Positions 1-9,430 of a stretch of DNA of 64,000 bases are shown here, piece by piece. Positions within the stretch are counted from its first letter, which is position 1, and each line of letters begins with the position of its first letter. The notes below the pieces were generated by a model, which was not told the DNA's origin, did not search any database, and saw only the letters and a list, made by a program, of their open reading frames with translations. Location of the stretch: assembly GCF_900107755.1 (NCBI RefSeq), contig NZ_FNQR01000003.1, positions 1 to 64,000 on the forward strand. The letters run 5' to 3'. The stretch is from Thalassobacillus cyri. GTDB taxonomy: Bacteria > Bacillota > Bacilli > Bacillales > Halobacillaceae. The position numbers were made by a program, and so were the translations under genes.

Positions 1-89
1 ATCAAATCCAGGTTAAGTGGCATGAGTCCCGTCAAATACCGAGAACGTGCCCAGTTAACTGCTTGAATTAAAAAGTGTCCAATATTAAG

Positions 90-354
90 GGGTCATTTCA
101 GCAGCCCGAGGAAGCTTGCCAGGTCCCCCGCAGGAAAGAAATGAATGCGTAATCGCCTTGGGAGACACGACACGCATAAGCAGAACAGCAAAAGGGAAGG
201 GCTCTTTCTTCCCGTTGATGGACTGCTTATGTCGCGAGTGTCTAGACGATGAAGCTGGAAAGCGAGTCGTTTCCCGGAACAACCTATTCCTCTCATGGTA
301 ACGGACCCAACTATCTCGATACTAAGTCTTCAGCAAAAGGAAGCTTTAACTGTA
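90..354. repeat. Dispersed composite palindromic repeat
   Basis: No gene is supported in the first 450 bases. Positions about 110-280 are the reverse complement of about 42610-42775, with only scattered differences. The core is a long imperfect hairpin whose arms carry CGCATAAGCAG and CTGCTTATGTCGCGAG. Positions about 315-352 resemble the right end of the elements at 42.5 and 56.6 kb (TCTCGA, then AGTCTTCA, then GGAAGCTTTAACTGTA). It is therefore a relative of those elements with degraded outer ends; I could not place its left end or a target duplication. Confidence 0.7.
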
Positions 355-452
355 TGACAAATCCCTCTCATTCCTATCATCCTAAAGTCACAGAGTTTAA
401 AACTTCTATAAAATGGTTATAGCACATTAAAACACGGAAAGGATGTGAAGGA

Positions 453-1586
453 ATGAAAGCAGTAACGTTTCAAGGAAAAGAAAACATGCAAGTGAAAGAC
501 GTTGAAGCTCCATCCATCCAACAACCGGATGATATGATCGTTAAAATTACAGCAAGTGGCATATGCGGCTCTGATCTCCATTTATACAAAGGTGGAATCG
601 AGCCGGAACAGGATTACATCGTAGGACATGAACCGATGGGTATTGTCGAAGAGGTTGGCCCTGAAGTGAAGAACTTGAAAAAAGGTGACCGAGTCGTCAT
701 CCCATTCAACATTGGATGCGGCGAATGCTTTTTCTGTAAAAACCAAATGGAAAGCCAATGCGACAACTCCAATCCACATGGAGAAATAGGCGGCTTATTC
801 GGTTTTACAGAAATGTTTGGTAACTTCCCAGGAGGCCAGGCAGAGTACTTAAGGGTACCTTATGCAGATTTCACTTCGTTCAAGGTTCCCGAAAACAGCA
901 ATCTGAATGATGAAAGTGTCCTATTCTTATCTGACGTCATCCCGACTGCTTACTGGAGCGTCGAGCACAGTGGTGTGAAAGAAGGTGACACTGTCATTGT
1001 ATTAGGAAGCGGGCCAATCGGATTGATGGCTCAGAAGTTTGCTCGCTTGAAGGGTGCTGAGCGTGTTATCGCTGTCGATCAGGTCGACCATCGCCTCGAG
1101 CATGCCAAAAAGACTAACCAGGTAGAGACGTTCGATTTTAAAGAAAATCCAGACATCGGTGCTCTATTGCATGAAGAAACAAAAGGCGGTGCCGAGGTAG
1201 TCATCGATTGCGTCGGGATGGATGGAACGGTGCCTCCGAATGAAGAATTCGGTTCCGAACACGATAACCAGTTCGGTACGATCAGTCCGATTATGACAGC
1301 TTCTCAAGCTGTCCGTAAATTCGGTACTGTCCAATTGACTGGTGTCTATGGCACGGAAGCGAACGGCTTCCCGATCGGTGACTTCTTCAGCCGAAATGTT
1401 TCCCTGAAAATGGGACAGGCTCCGGTCATCCACTTGATGCCGAAGCTATATGATATGGTAGAAAATAACGAATTCGATCCGACTGATATCATCACCCACC
1501 GCATGTCGATTGATGATGCAGCCAAAGCCTATGATATTTTTGATAAAAAAGAAGACGGAAATATCAAGGTAGTCTTAAAACCGTAA
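453..1586 (+). CDS. Zinc-dependent alcohol/formaldehyde-type dehydrogenase
   Basis: A 377-residue medium-chain dehydrogenase, predicted to oxidise an alcohol or aldehyde adduct with NAD in the cytoplasm. Catalytic-zinc ligands are visible as C38 (GICGSD) and H59-E60 (GHEPMG). The structural-zinc cysteines are C89, C92, C95 and C103. The dinucleotide fold has GSGPIG at 185-190. D161 and the long insert before residue 140 resemble the glutathione-independent formaldehyde dehydrogenase branch rather than simple ethanol dehydrogenases. The start follows GGAAAGGATGTGAAGG. It stands alone, with a terminator just downstream. Family assignment is strong; the substrate is unknown. Confidence 0.88.
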   Translation: MKAVTFQGKENMQVKDVEAPSIQQPDDMIVKITASGICGSDLHLYKGGIEPEQDYIVGHEPMGIVEEVGPEVKNLKKGDRVVIPFNIGCGECFFCKNQMESQCDNSNPHGEIGGLFGFTEMFGNFPGGQAEYLRVPYADFTSFKVPENSNLNDESVLFLSDVIPTAYWSVEHSGVKEGDTVIVLGSGPIGLMAQKFARLKGAERVIAVDQVDHRLEHAKKTNQVETFDFKENPDIGALLHEETKGGAEVVIDCVGMDGTVPPNEEFGSEHDNQFGTISPIMTASQAVRKFGTVQLTGVYGTEANGFPIGDFFSRNVSLKMGQAPVIHLMPKLYDMVENNEFDPTDIITHRMSIDDAAKAYDIFDKKEDGNIKVVLKP

Positions 1587-1601
1587 AGCTATTCTTCCAA
1601 G

Positions 1602-1636
1602 ACAGTGGTCCTCACTAAAGGGCTGCTGTTTTTTTC
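1602..1636 (+). terminator. Terminator after the dehydrogenase
   Basis: A ten-pair stem (ACAGTGGTCC with GGGCTGCTGT, including G-U pairs) is followed by a run of seven T, 15 bases after the stop codon. Confidence 0.75.
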
Positions 1637-1715
1637 TGTTCTTTTCACTTATACGCATGTAACAGCCAGGAATAACAAAAGCTAAGGAGAAGAATGGATA
1701 AAAGGAGATAGAGCG

Positions 1716-3512
1716 ATGCTTGATTCTACCCTGTTTTTATTTATGATGATCGGTTTGCTTGGCATCGGGTCCCAGTGGGTGGCCTGGCGTTTTCAATGGC
1801 CATCGATAGTCGTCATGTCGGTAGTCGGATTGCTAGCAGGACCCATTTTTGGTTTCATGAACCCGGAAGAAAATTTTGCGGGACTTTATGAACCGATTAT
1901 TTCTGTTGCTGTAGCCATCATATTATTTGAAGGAAGCCTAAAGCTTTCTTTCCGGGAAATAAAAGGGATGGAACGCTCTGTGTTAAGAATTGTCACTCTC
2001 GGCGCATTCTTAGGATGGATACTCGGTTCCTTCGCTGCCCATTATGTAGCTGGACTGTCCTGGGCTGTATCATTTGTCATTGGCGGTCTGTTGATTGTCA
2101 CCGGTCCTACTGTCGTCTTGCCAATGCTGAGACAGGCTAAATTAAAGCCGCGTCCTGCTTCTATTTTGAAATGGGAAGGCATCATTGTAGACCCGCTGGG
2201 TGCCTTGCTTGCCGTATTCTCATATGAAATCATTCGTTTTCTTGTACTGGAAGAAGTGGGCATGTCTGAACTGCTGCTATTTATCTTAGTATCCGGATTC
2301 GCTATCCTGCTTGGCTGGCTATTAGGTTGGTGCATCGCCTGGATGTTCAAACATGGGCATATTCCCGAGTTTCTTAAGTCACCGATTGTATTCGTCGTAG
2401 TTATTTTTTGTTTTACCATTCCGAATGAAATCATGCACGAAACCGGACTTCTTTCTGTGACTGCCATGGGGATTACGATGGCAAACTTGCAAATTTCTTC
2501 CATTAACGACATGCGTCATTTCAAAGAAAATATATCTGTATTGCTGATTTCAACGATTTTCATCATGCTGACAGCTTCATTATCATTAGATACATTAATT
2601 TCAATGCTTGAAATCAATATTCTTTTCTATGTAGTGTTGATGCTATTTATTGTGCGCCCCCTTTCCATCTGGATATCTACCATCCAAACGGAGCTGTCCG
2701 TACGCGAAAGGATTCTAGTCGGCTGGATAGCACCACGCGGAATTGTAGCGCTTACGGTATCTGGTTATTTTGCCAGTGTACTTGTTGATGAAGGTTTTAC
2801 GGATGCCTCCATTTTAGTCCCATTAACATTTGGTCTGGTTTTTGCCACCGTTGTAGCCCATGGTTTTTCTATAACATGGCTGGCTCAAAAGTTAGGAATG
2901 GCCGCGAAAGAGAAACCAGGTATCCTGATTGTCGGCAGCAACCATTTCACTGTCAAGTTCGCTTCTACACTCCGTGATCTTGACATTCCCGTTCTGATTA
3001 CCGAATCCTCCTGGAACCGTGTTCAGCTTGCGAAACAAAATGATTTCAAAAAAGTATATTATGGAGAAATATTAGCGGAGAAAACGGAGTACCGGTTAGA
3101 TATGACCCCTTATGACAAGTTACTGGCTGGGACAGAACTGGATTCTTATAACGCTCTGGTCTGCACGAACTTTATGGCAGAGTTCGGACGAAGCAATGTT
3201 TACCAATTGAGCTTGAAATCAAATGAAGAGGGCCACCTGAATGACATTGCACATACTAACCATGGCACCATCTTATTTGAAGAAGGTATGAGCTGGGATG
3301 CTTTAATCAAACGGATGGAGGATGGCTTCTATTTCAAAACAGAGGAATTATCAGAGTCTTATTCCCTCGAAGATTACAAAGCGATGCTCCCTGAAGAAGC
3401 TGTGATGATCTTGATACAGAAAAAAGAAGGAGAAGTACAATTTTTCACAATCGAAAACAGTCTGGAAGGGCATCCGGGAGACAGGGTGCTGAGTCTGGTT
3501 CCACGTTCTTGA
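1716..3512 (+). CDS. CPA1-family cation/proton antiporter with C-terminal regulatory domain
   Basis: A 598-residue protein with about 12 hydrophobic segments in residues 1-390, then a soluble domain of about 200 residues. Membrane motifs fit the NhaP/CPA1 family: FEGSL at 71-75, TGPTVV at 129-134, and E154 with the ion-binding acidic position D159 in VDPLGA (many members have ND here). The soluble part opens with GILIVGSNHF, a nucleotide-binding-like TrkA-N fold start. It probably exchanges Na+ or K+ for H+ at the plasma membrane, which fits a salt-tolerant bacterium. The start has AAAGGAG. Ion specificity cannot be read from sequence. Confidence 0.87.
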   Translation: MLDSTLFLFMMIGLLGIGSQWVAWRFQWPSIVVMSVVGLLAGPIFGFMNPEENFAGLYEPIISVAVAIILFEGSLKLSFREIKGMERSVLRIVTLGAFLGWILGSFAAHYVAGLSWAVSFVIGGLLIVTGPTVVLPMLRQAKLKPRPASILKWEGIIVDPLGALLAVFSYEIIRFLVLEEVGMSELLLFILVSGFAILLGWLLGWCIAWMFKHGHIPEFLKSPIVFVVVIFCFTIPNEIMHETGLLSVTAMGITMANLQISSINDMRHFKENISVLLISTIFIMLTASLSLDTLISMLEINILFYVVLMLFIVRPLSIWISTIQTELSVRERILVGWIAPRGIVALTVSGYFASVLVDEGFTDASILVPLTFGLVFATVVAHGFSITWLAQKLGMAAKEKPGILIVGSNHFTVKFASTLRDLDIPVLITESSWNRVQLAKQNDFKKVYYGEILAEKTEYRLDMTPYDKLLAGTELDSYNALVCTNFMAEFGRSNVYQLSLKSNEEGHLNDIAHTNHGTILFEEGMSWDALIKRMEDGFYFKTEELSESYSLEDYKAMLPEEAVMILIQKKEGEVQFFTIENSLEGHPGDRVLSLVPRS

Positions 3513-3590
3513 TTTCCTCTCCTTTCATATTATTTACAGGTAATAATTGGTTTGGTAGCCTTAAGATAGGAACAAGGGGGAAGGATGAAT

Positions 3591-3761
3591 ATGAAAAGGA
3601 TACTTAATTATCTGGCCGCCGCTGTTACTGTCCTATTGGTTGTCATTGGATTGATATTAACCTATCTGATCATCGCAGACCTTCAATATAATGAAGAAGA
3701 CGAGGACTTCAATGAAAACGGCCATGAAACGAGTCAGCTCGTTATAAAGGTAAAGATTTGA
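3591..3761 (+). CDS. Small single-span membrane protein
   Basis: A 56-residue ORF (58 if the upstream in-frame ATG at 3585 is used). AAGGGGGAAGG lies six bases before ATG 3591, which favours that start. After a short basic N-terminus (MKR) comes one hydrophobic segment of about 22 residues, then a very acidic tail containing EEDEDF and a short hydrophobic C-terminus. A strong terminator follows at once. I do not recognise the family. Its size and layout (one helix plus acidic tail) resemble the small protein at 52637-52795, but no sequence relation is claimed. Confidence 0.55.
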   Translation: MKRILNYLAAAVTVLLVVIGLILTYLIIADLQYNEEDEDFNENGHETSQLVIKVKI

Positions 3762-3804
3762 AAAAAGCTTGTAGAAAGCCGAATGGCTTAGCTACAAGCT
3801 TTTT
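3762..3804. terminator. Bidirectional terminator between small ORF and permease
   Basis: The stem AAGCTTGTAG / CTACAAGCTT is flanked by A-rich and T-rich tracts on both sides. It can therefore end the small plus-strand gene and the minus-strand permease. Confidence 0.8.
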
Positions 3805-3808
3805 ATGG

Positions 3809-5599
3809 TTATTTTGCTGAGCTCAAGTGCTTTTGATTTTCAAGTGACATAGCTGCCAGTCTATTCCGGTTAGTAGCCAGGATATAAACAGCAATGGTGC
3901 TGATAACGGCGACAATGATCGTGCCAATATTGAAGATGCCCTTTTCAGCAGTCCAGACAATCGTGTACCCTAAGCCACCGGCAAAAGTAGCATAATAAAT
4001 GAATGGGATGATGGTTTTTCGAATGACATCCCCTTCCTTTCCTACTAATCCTACAACAGCGCTTGCCGCGACAACATTGTGAACACAAATCATATTCCCT
4101 GCTGCTCCTCCAACCGCCTGAAGTGCTACGATCCAGGGAGCATCCACCCCGATTTGTGAGCCGACATTGAATTGGAACAAGGAGAACATCATGTTGCTGA
4201 CTGTGTTGCTTCCCGCAATAAAGGCGCCAAGTCCTCCTACGAATGTAGAGAACAGCGGCCAAAAGTCACCAGTCAATGCAGCAACACCAGTGGCTAATTC
4301 CATCGGCATACTTTCATAGCCGGAAGCGCCGCCACCGGAGTTTAAAAACACCTGGACCATCGGGACGGTGAAAACCAGTGCTGCTGATGCTGGTATCATT
4401 GTTTTACCTGAATGGGCCCATGCCTTTTTATAAGAGCTGCCACTCATTTGATGGATGAAGAACGTGATCAGAGATACTACAACAAATATGGTGCCTGGTA
4501 AATATAACGGCTGGAAACTGGCGGTAATTTCGGTACCGAATAGATTAGGAATTTCAACATTCCAGGCTTTGATCCACTCCAGAAATGGTAACGCTTTCAA
4601 TCTTGTCAAAACAAGAAACAGCCCTATCAGCAGATATGGCGTCCAGGCGCGCATCATGCTCATGCTGCCGCTTTTATGAGCGACGTCCTTTATCTCGATT
4701 CTGCCAGTCCAGGATGGATCCCAATTGGCTTTGTCTTCAAAATCCCAATACTCTTCCTTCGGAGGCATCAAGAACCCTTTCTTAGCAGCCGGGACTACAA
4801 TGGCAAGACCTACCAGCCCGCCTACCATGGAAGGGAACTCTGGTCCAAGTAAATTGGCGACAGCCACATATGGAATCGTCATTGCAAAGGCTGCAAACAG
4901 AGCGAACTTCCATACTTGAAGCCCTTCACTGAATGATTTGTTTTTCCCAAAAAACCTTGTCATCAGAGCTACTACAAAAAGCGGAATCAGCGTACCTACA
5001 ATGGCATGAATGATAGCCACTCTCCCCCCAACCATCGTCACAAGGGAAAGGAAGTTATCGGTGATTGTGGCATCAGCAGCCAACCCTGTCTGAACACCGA
5101 CAAGAATCGGTGTTCCGACTGCGCCGAACGAAACTGGTGTACTTTGGATCACCATCCCAGCCACAACTGCTGCCATGGCAGGAAAGCCTAAACCAACCAG
5201 CAACGGAACAGCTACCGCTGCAGGCGTTCCGAATCCCGCTGAACCTTCGATGAATGAACCGAACAGCCACGCGATGATAATGACCTGGATCCGTCTATCC
5301 GGTGATATATCGACAAACCCCTGGCGAATTGTTTTGATTCCGCCGCTCTCTTGTAAAGTATTTAATAAAAGTATTGCGCCAAATATGATATAGAGCAGCG
5401 TACCTGCGACAACCAATCCATTGACAGAAGCGGCAGCAACAATTGCACCAGGAACTTTCCAGACAAATAGGGCTAACAGGACCGCGACTATGTAGGAAAT
5501 AGGCATGGCTTTGCTTGCCGGCCACCTGAGTCCTACAAGAAATACCCCCACCGCAATAATCGGTAACAGCGACAAAATTGCTAAGGTTCCAGTATTCAT
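3809..5599 (-). CDS. Lactate/glycolate permease (LctP family)
   Basis: A 596-residue polytopic transporter with about 13 hydrophobic helices. It has family hallmarks such as [15 protein letters not shown] near residue 120 and [18 protein letters not shown] near 500. The family moves L-lactate or glycolate with protons. B. subtilis LutP and E. coli LldP and GlcA belong to it. Here it is the last minus-strand gene after glycolate oxidase genes, so glycolate import is the likeliest role; lactate remains possible. The start is ATG after GGAGGGTGATTC. A T-tailed inverted repeat at 5680-5749 separates it from the preceding gene, so it may be transcribed partly by read-through. Confidence 0.88.
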   Translation of the reverse strand: MNTGTLAILSLLPIIAVGVFLVGLRWPASKAMPISYIVAVLLALFVWKVPGAIVAAASVNGLVVAGTLLYIIFGAILLLNTLQESGGIKTIRQGFVDISPDRRIQVIIIAWLFGSFIEGSAGFGTPAAVAVPLLVGLGFPAMAAVVAGMVIQSTPVSFGAVGTPILVGVQTGLAADATITDNFLSLVTMVGGRVAIIHAIVGTLIPLFVVALMTRFFGKNKSFSEGLQVWKFALFAAFAMTIPYVAVANLLGPEFPSMVGGLVGLAIVVPAAKKGFLMPPKEEYWDFEDKANWDPSWTGRIEIKDVAHKSGSMSMMRAWTPYLLIGLFLVLTRLKALPFLEWIKAWNVEIPNLFGTEITASFQPLYLPGTIFVVVSLITFFIHQMSGSSYKKAWAHSGKTMIPASAALVFTVPMVQVFLNSGGGASGYESMPMELATGVAALTGDFWPLFSTFVGGLGAFIAGSNTVSNMMFSLFQFNVGSQIGVDAPWIVALQAVGGAAGNMICVHNVVAASAVVGLVGKEGDVIRKTIIPFIYYATFAGGLGYTIVWTAEKGIFNIGTIIVAVISTIAVYILATNRNRLAAMSLENQKHLSSAK

Positions 5600-5674
5600 G
5601 AATCACCCTCCATTTTTAATTAACTGTTTCGCTAAGAAACGCCATACTCCTCCCATTGTTATTTCCTTAATATT

Positions 5675-5750
5675 AAAAAGCCAGGACTTTCGTTGATATA
5701 ATGCTGTAGACTATGACAACCACTGTTAACAATTCAACCTAGTCCTGGCA
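5675..5750 (-). terminator. Terminator or attenuator with long loop before the permease
   Basis: The arms AGTCCTGGC (5741-5749) and GCCAGGACT (5680-5688) pair perfectly around a loop of about 52 bases. On the minus strand the second arm runs into TTTTT. It lies between the FAA-hydrolase gene stop and the permease start. The loop is longer than usual, so it could be a regulated read-through point rather than a plain terminator. Confidence 0.5.
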
Positions 5751-5767
5751 TAACACAAACTATTTCC

Positions 5768-6544
5768 TCAGGTACTGACGGAAACCGAGGTTTTTACTGT
5801 TTTATTTTTCAATGTTCCAATTTCGTCTATCTTGCATTCGACTACATCATCCGCTTTGATCAGATAGGCTCCCAACGGGCTGCCTGTCAAAATGCAGTCT
5901 CCAGGTTTTAGTGTCATCACCTTTGATAGATAGGAAACCATCTCTACTAACGGTACAATCATTAGATTGGTTGGACTGTTTTGTTTTTCCTCACCATTGA
6001 TGTCCGCTTTTACGTGAATCTGATAGGGATCCAATTCTGTTTCGATATATGGTCCAAGCGGGGTGAAGGTATCGAACGACTTCCCAACCGTCCAATGTCC
6101 GTCATCATGGAAAAATTGCGGTGCAGTGACATCGTTCCCAACCGTATAACCGAACACATAATCCAGGACGTTTTCCTTCGATACATCCTTCATTTCTTTT
6201 CCGATGATTACAGCAAGTTCTGATTCGAATTTCACTTCATCAATCAAGTCAGGTATTTGAATGTCCTCTTCCGGACCGATGACAGATGAAGATGGTTTGA
6301 AAAAGAACACTGGCAGATCCGGAATCTGCTCAGGCAGTTCCTCTTTGCTCTTGACATAGTTGGCGCCGATACCGATTACTTTTCCCGGTGTCACAGGGGC
6401 CAGCAATTCGACTTCCTCCTCCTGCACTATTTCATCTGTATACTCCCAATCGGTAAGCATATCCCCTGTGATGATATGGATTCCATTATCGGTTACTACT
6501 CCAGCTCGTATGTTTCCATTATGAGTGAATCGCGCAAATTTCAT
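5768..6544 (-). CDS. Fumarylacetoacetate hydrolase-family protein
   Basis: A 258-residue protein of the FAH superfamily, whose members hydrolyse or decarboxylate 2-oxo acids using Mg2+ or Mn2+. An N-terminal cap domain precedes the catalytic beta-barrel. The acidic metal-binding pattern is seen in EVKFESELAV and the following VGNDVTA. The C-terminus has the family LTGSPLGA-type turn (usually TGTP.G). It lies 24 bases after glcD on the same strand, so it is probably co-transcribed with the glycolate oxidase genes. Its substrate is unknown; handling of a 2-oxo acid related to glyoxylate metabolism is inference. Confidence 0.8.
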   Translation of the reverse strand: MKFARFTHNGNIRAGVVTDNGIHIITGDMLTDWEYTDEIVQEEEVELLAPVTPGKVIGIGANYVKSKEELPEQIPDLPVFFFKPSSSVIGPEEDIQIPDLIDEVKFESELAVIIGKEMKDVSKENVLDYVFGYTVGNDVTAPQFFHDDGHWTVGKSFDTFTPLGPYIETELDPYQIHVKADINGEEKQNSPTNLMIVPLVEMVSYLSKVMTLKPGDCILTGSPLGAYLIKADDVVECKIDEIGTLKNKTVKTSVSVST

Positions 6545-6568
6545 ATGACTTCCTCCATTCCAAAACGA

Positions 6569-8035
6569 TTATTTTGCTGCTACTGTGTCTTTGACTACTT
6601 TTTTCACGTCCATGCAACGGCTCGGTGTCGGGAACAGTTTCCCTTTATTGAGCAGGTCATCCGGGTTGAAAACTTCTCTGATCCGGGTTTGTGCTTCCAG
6701 TTCTTCATCGGTGAAAATGAAGCGCATTTCTTCTTTCTTTTCAATTCCGACACCATGTTCGCCTGTAATCGATCCGCCAACATCTGCGCAGGCTTTCAAA
6801 CAAGCGGTCCCTGCTTCAAGAGCTTTTTCTGTTTCACCAGGAACACGGGAATCAAATAGAATCAGCGGATGAAGATTTCCATCCCCAGCATGAAAAATGT
6901 TAGCAATCCTTAGGCCGGATTCCTTACTGATTTCGGATATCCGCTTCAAAACCTCTGGGAGCTTGCTTCTTGGGATAACGCCATCCTGTACTAAATAATC
7001 CGGAGATATCGCCCCCATTGCTCCAAAGCCGGTCTTTCTGTTCGCCCACCATTTGCCTCTTTCCTCTTCGCTCTCGGCTACTTTCACTTCTCTAACATTT
7101 CTTGATTTACAAACGGCAAGGATCTCCTCAATCTGTTCATCAATTCCTGCCTTGATTCCATCTACTTCAATCAATAGCAGCGCATCGATGTCCTTTGGAT
7201 GACCGACTGGATAAGCGCCTGCTTCCACGCCTTCGATGGCTGTTTTATCCATCATCTCGAGCGCGGCAGGCACGATACCAGCCGAGATAATGCCAGAAAC
7301 AGCCCGGCTCCCATCCTCAACGTTATCAAAGTAGGCAAGTACGGTTTGCTTTCCTTGTGGATTTTTCAAAATACGCACGGTGATCTTAGTGACAATCCCA
7401 AGCGTCCCTTCGGATCCTGTCAATAGACCCATCAGATCATAGCCAGGACTGTCCGGGATGCCCCCATCACTGATTTCGATCACTTCCCCATTTGGAAGCA
7501 CAACTTCCAGTCCTAAAATATGATTAGTCGTGACTCCGTACTTCAGGCAGTGTGCTCCCCCGGCATTTTCCGCTACATTCCCACCAATCGTACAAACATA
7601 TTGACTGGAAGGATCTGGTGCATAATAATAACCTTTGCTTGAAATTGAATTCGTCAATTTCAGGTTGACGAAACCGGGCTGTACGACCGCTTGCCGGTTT
7701 TCATAGTCGACACTGAGCAGGTTCCTCATTTTCCCCAGGCTGATGATCACTTCTCCATTCAAAGGAATCGCACCGCCACTCAAGCCAGTCCCGGCTCCAC
7801 GTGCCAGGAACGGGAGGTCATGGACGGAACAATATCGCACAATCGCTGCTACTTCTTCTGTGTTCTTAGGGAAAACCACTGCTTTTGGCATCGCCTTATG
7901 GACGGTGAAGCCATCACAGTCATAAGAAAGCAGGTCTTCTTTTTCATAAAGGATTTCTGTCGGGCCAACGATGGCTTCCAGTTGAGCCACATGTACGTCT
8001 TTTCGCGTCTGTTTCTTTTTTCTGGATCTGAACAA
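6569..8035 (-). CDS. glcD: Glycolate oxidase FAD subunit GlcD
   Basis: A 488-residue FAD-linked oxidase. FAD-binding type 4 signature ARGAGTGLSGGA is at 78-89, and the C-terminal domain carries GDGNLHP and ITGEHGVG. With GlcE and GlcF it oxidises glycolate (possibly also D-lactate) to the 2-oxo acid, passing electrons to the respiratory chain at the membrane. The start is TTG with AAGGGGTGAG upstream. It begins six bases after the glcF stop and resembles B. subtilis YsfC. An unusual basic stretch (RSRKKK) precedes the FAD domain. Confidence 0.9.
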   Translation of the reverse strand: MFRSRKKKQTRKDVHVAQLEAIVGPTEILYEKEDLLSYDCDGFTVHKAMPKAVVFPKNTEEVAAIVRYCSVHDLPFLARGAGTGLSGGAIPLNGEVIISLGKMRNLLSVDYENRQAVVQPGFVNLKLTNSISSKGYYYAPDPSSQYVCTIGGNVAENAGGAHCLKYGVTTNHILGLEVVLPNGEVIEISDGGIPDSPGYDLMGLLTGSEGTLGIVTKITVRILKNPQGKQTVLAYFDNVEDGSRAVSGIISAGIVPAALEMMDKTAIEGVEAGAYPVGHPKDIDALLLIEVDGIKAGIDEQIEEILAVCKSRNVREVKVAESEEERGKWWANRKTGFGAMGAISPDYLVQDGVIPRSKLPEVLKRISEISKESGLRIANIFHAGDGNLHPLILFDSRVPGETEKALEAGTACLKACADVGGSITGEHGVGIEKKEEMRFIFTDEELEAQTRIREVFNPDDLLNKGKLFPTPSRCMDVKKVVKDTVAAK

Positions 8036-8041
8036 TCGAAC

Positions 8042-9430
8042 TCACCCCTTACTCGAAGTTGCTTCCTGATTTGCCCCTATGTTTTCCTGATCTTTTTGAT
8101 AAGCCCAATCAAGAAGCTGGACAGTGTGGACGATTTCACTTCTCCGGCCATACTTTTGTACGCCCATCGCCATTTGCAGCATGCAGCCTGGGTTGCCCAT
8201 AGAAATCATTTCTATTTCATCCGGAACATTCTCCATTTTTCTTTCTAACACAGCTCCCGCCATTTCGGGATTTGTGATATTGTAGATCCCAGCGCTCCCG
8301 CAGCATGTATCTGCGTTGGCCATTTCCGTATATTCCACTCCCGGAATATCCTGCAAAAGCTGGCGTGGTTCATGACGGACACCCTGTCCATGAGCTAAAT
8401 GACAGGCATCATGATACGTAATCTTCTTATTCACCGTACTTATCGGTTTTTCATAACCCGTGTCATAAAGGTACTTGGAGATGTCCTCTACTTTTTCAGA
8501 AAATAACTCAGCTTTTGCTTTCCATTCAGGGTCATCCTTGAATAATTCGGGATATTCCTTCAAAGCACAACCGCAGCCTGCCGCATTTACGACCACTTTT
8601 TCTTCTCCCTGAAAGGCTTCAATATTTTGTTTGGCGAGCTTCCTGCCCATATCCCGATCCCCCGCATGGACATGCAGAGCGCCACAGCAGGTCTGATTCT
8701 TAGGAATTACTACATCATTATCGTTGTGGGTTAATACATTAATGGTAGATTCATTGATATCACTGAACATGACATCCATAATACATCCGGTGAGCATCGC
8801 CACTCGTGCTTTAGGATTTCCTTTGGCTGGAATGAATTTATAATCTTTATATTTCTTTTGGACAGGCTGCTTCACCTCAGGCATGATCGCTTCCATATCA
8901 GCCAAATGTGCGGGCATGATATTAAGTGCTCCTGTCTTACGAACAGCGGATTGGATACCGCTTTTTTGATAGAATTTCAAAAGGCCGCTGACCGTCTGCA
9001 TCCGCTCTGGATGAGGAAAAAGCCCCTTCAGGAAAAAGCTGCTGACTGCTCCCTTCCATCCTTTGAGTGGCATCGCCTTCCTTACCTGTCCCCGTGCTTC
9101 TTCTATCAAGCCGCCTACATCGACATCGGCCGGGCAGGCTGTAGTGCAAGCGCGGCAGTCGAGACATTGGAATACCGGGTCGGCAAACTGCGCATTAACG
9201 TTGAGCTTCCCTTCCGCTACCGATTTGATCAAATGGACACGCCCACGGGGAGAATGCTGCTCCTTTCCTGTCTCCAAATATGTAGGACAAGATTCTAAAC
9301 ACATTCCGCAATGGACACAGTCGGCCCATTTATTTTCGTCGGGATGATCCATCAATAGATAATTGCTGGAACTGTTGTCAGCACATGGCGGGGCTGCTTC
9401 TTCCAGTTGAGCTGCTAAACTTTTAGCCAT
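8042..9430 (-). CDS. glcF: Glycolate oxidase iron-sulfur subunit GlcF
   Basis: A 462-residue iron-sulfur protein. Two complete 4Fe-4S motifs are seen: C38-C41-C44-C48 and C89-C92-C95-C99, each ending CP. Two cysteine-rich CCG domains follow (GCGCALKEYPE and the later CCGSAGIYN). It would carry electrons from the flavin subunits to quinone. It resembles B. subtilis YsfD. The ATG directly follows the glcE stop codon, with AGGAGG in the end of glcE, so translation is probably coupled. Confidence 0.91.
   Translation of the reverse strand: MAKSLAAQLEEAAPPCADNSSSNYLLMDHPDENKWADCVHCGMCLESCPTYLETGKEQHSPRGRVHLIKSVAEGKLNVNAQFADPVFQCLDCRACTTACPADVDVGGLIEEARGQVRKAMPLKGWKGAVSSFFLKGLFPHPERMQTVSGLLKFYQKSGIQSAVRKTGALNIMPAHLADMEAIMPEVKQPVQKKYKDYKFIPAKGNPKARVAMLTGCIMDVMFSDINESTINVLTHNDNDVVIPKNQTCCGALHVHAGDRDMGRKLAKQNIEAFQGEEKVVVNAAGCGCALKEYPELFKDDPEWKAKAELFSEKVEDISKYLYDTGYEKPISTVNKKITYHDACHLAHGQGVRHEPRQLLQDIPGVEYTEMANADTCCGSAGIYNITNPEMAGAVLERKMENVPDEIEMISMGNPGCMLQMAMGVQKYGRRSEIVHTVQLLDWAYQKDQENIGANQEATSSKG

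Noticed and set aside
116-301. Short open frames over the repeat at the window start and at 42584-42769
   Set aside because: Both are translations of the same palindromic repeat in opposite orientation, without ribosome sites. The repeat explains them.
2042-2512. 156-codon open frame on the minus strand inside the antiporter gene
   Set aside because: It mirrors the plus-strand coding frame, has no ribosome site, and its product is unlike any membrane or soluble family. A shadow of the real gene.
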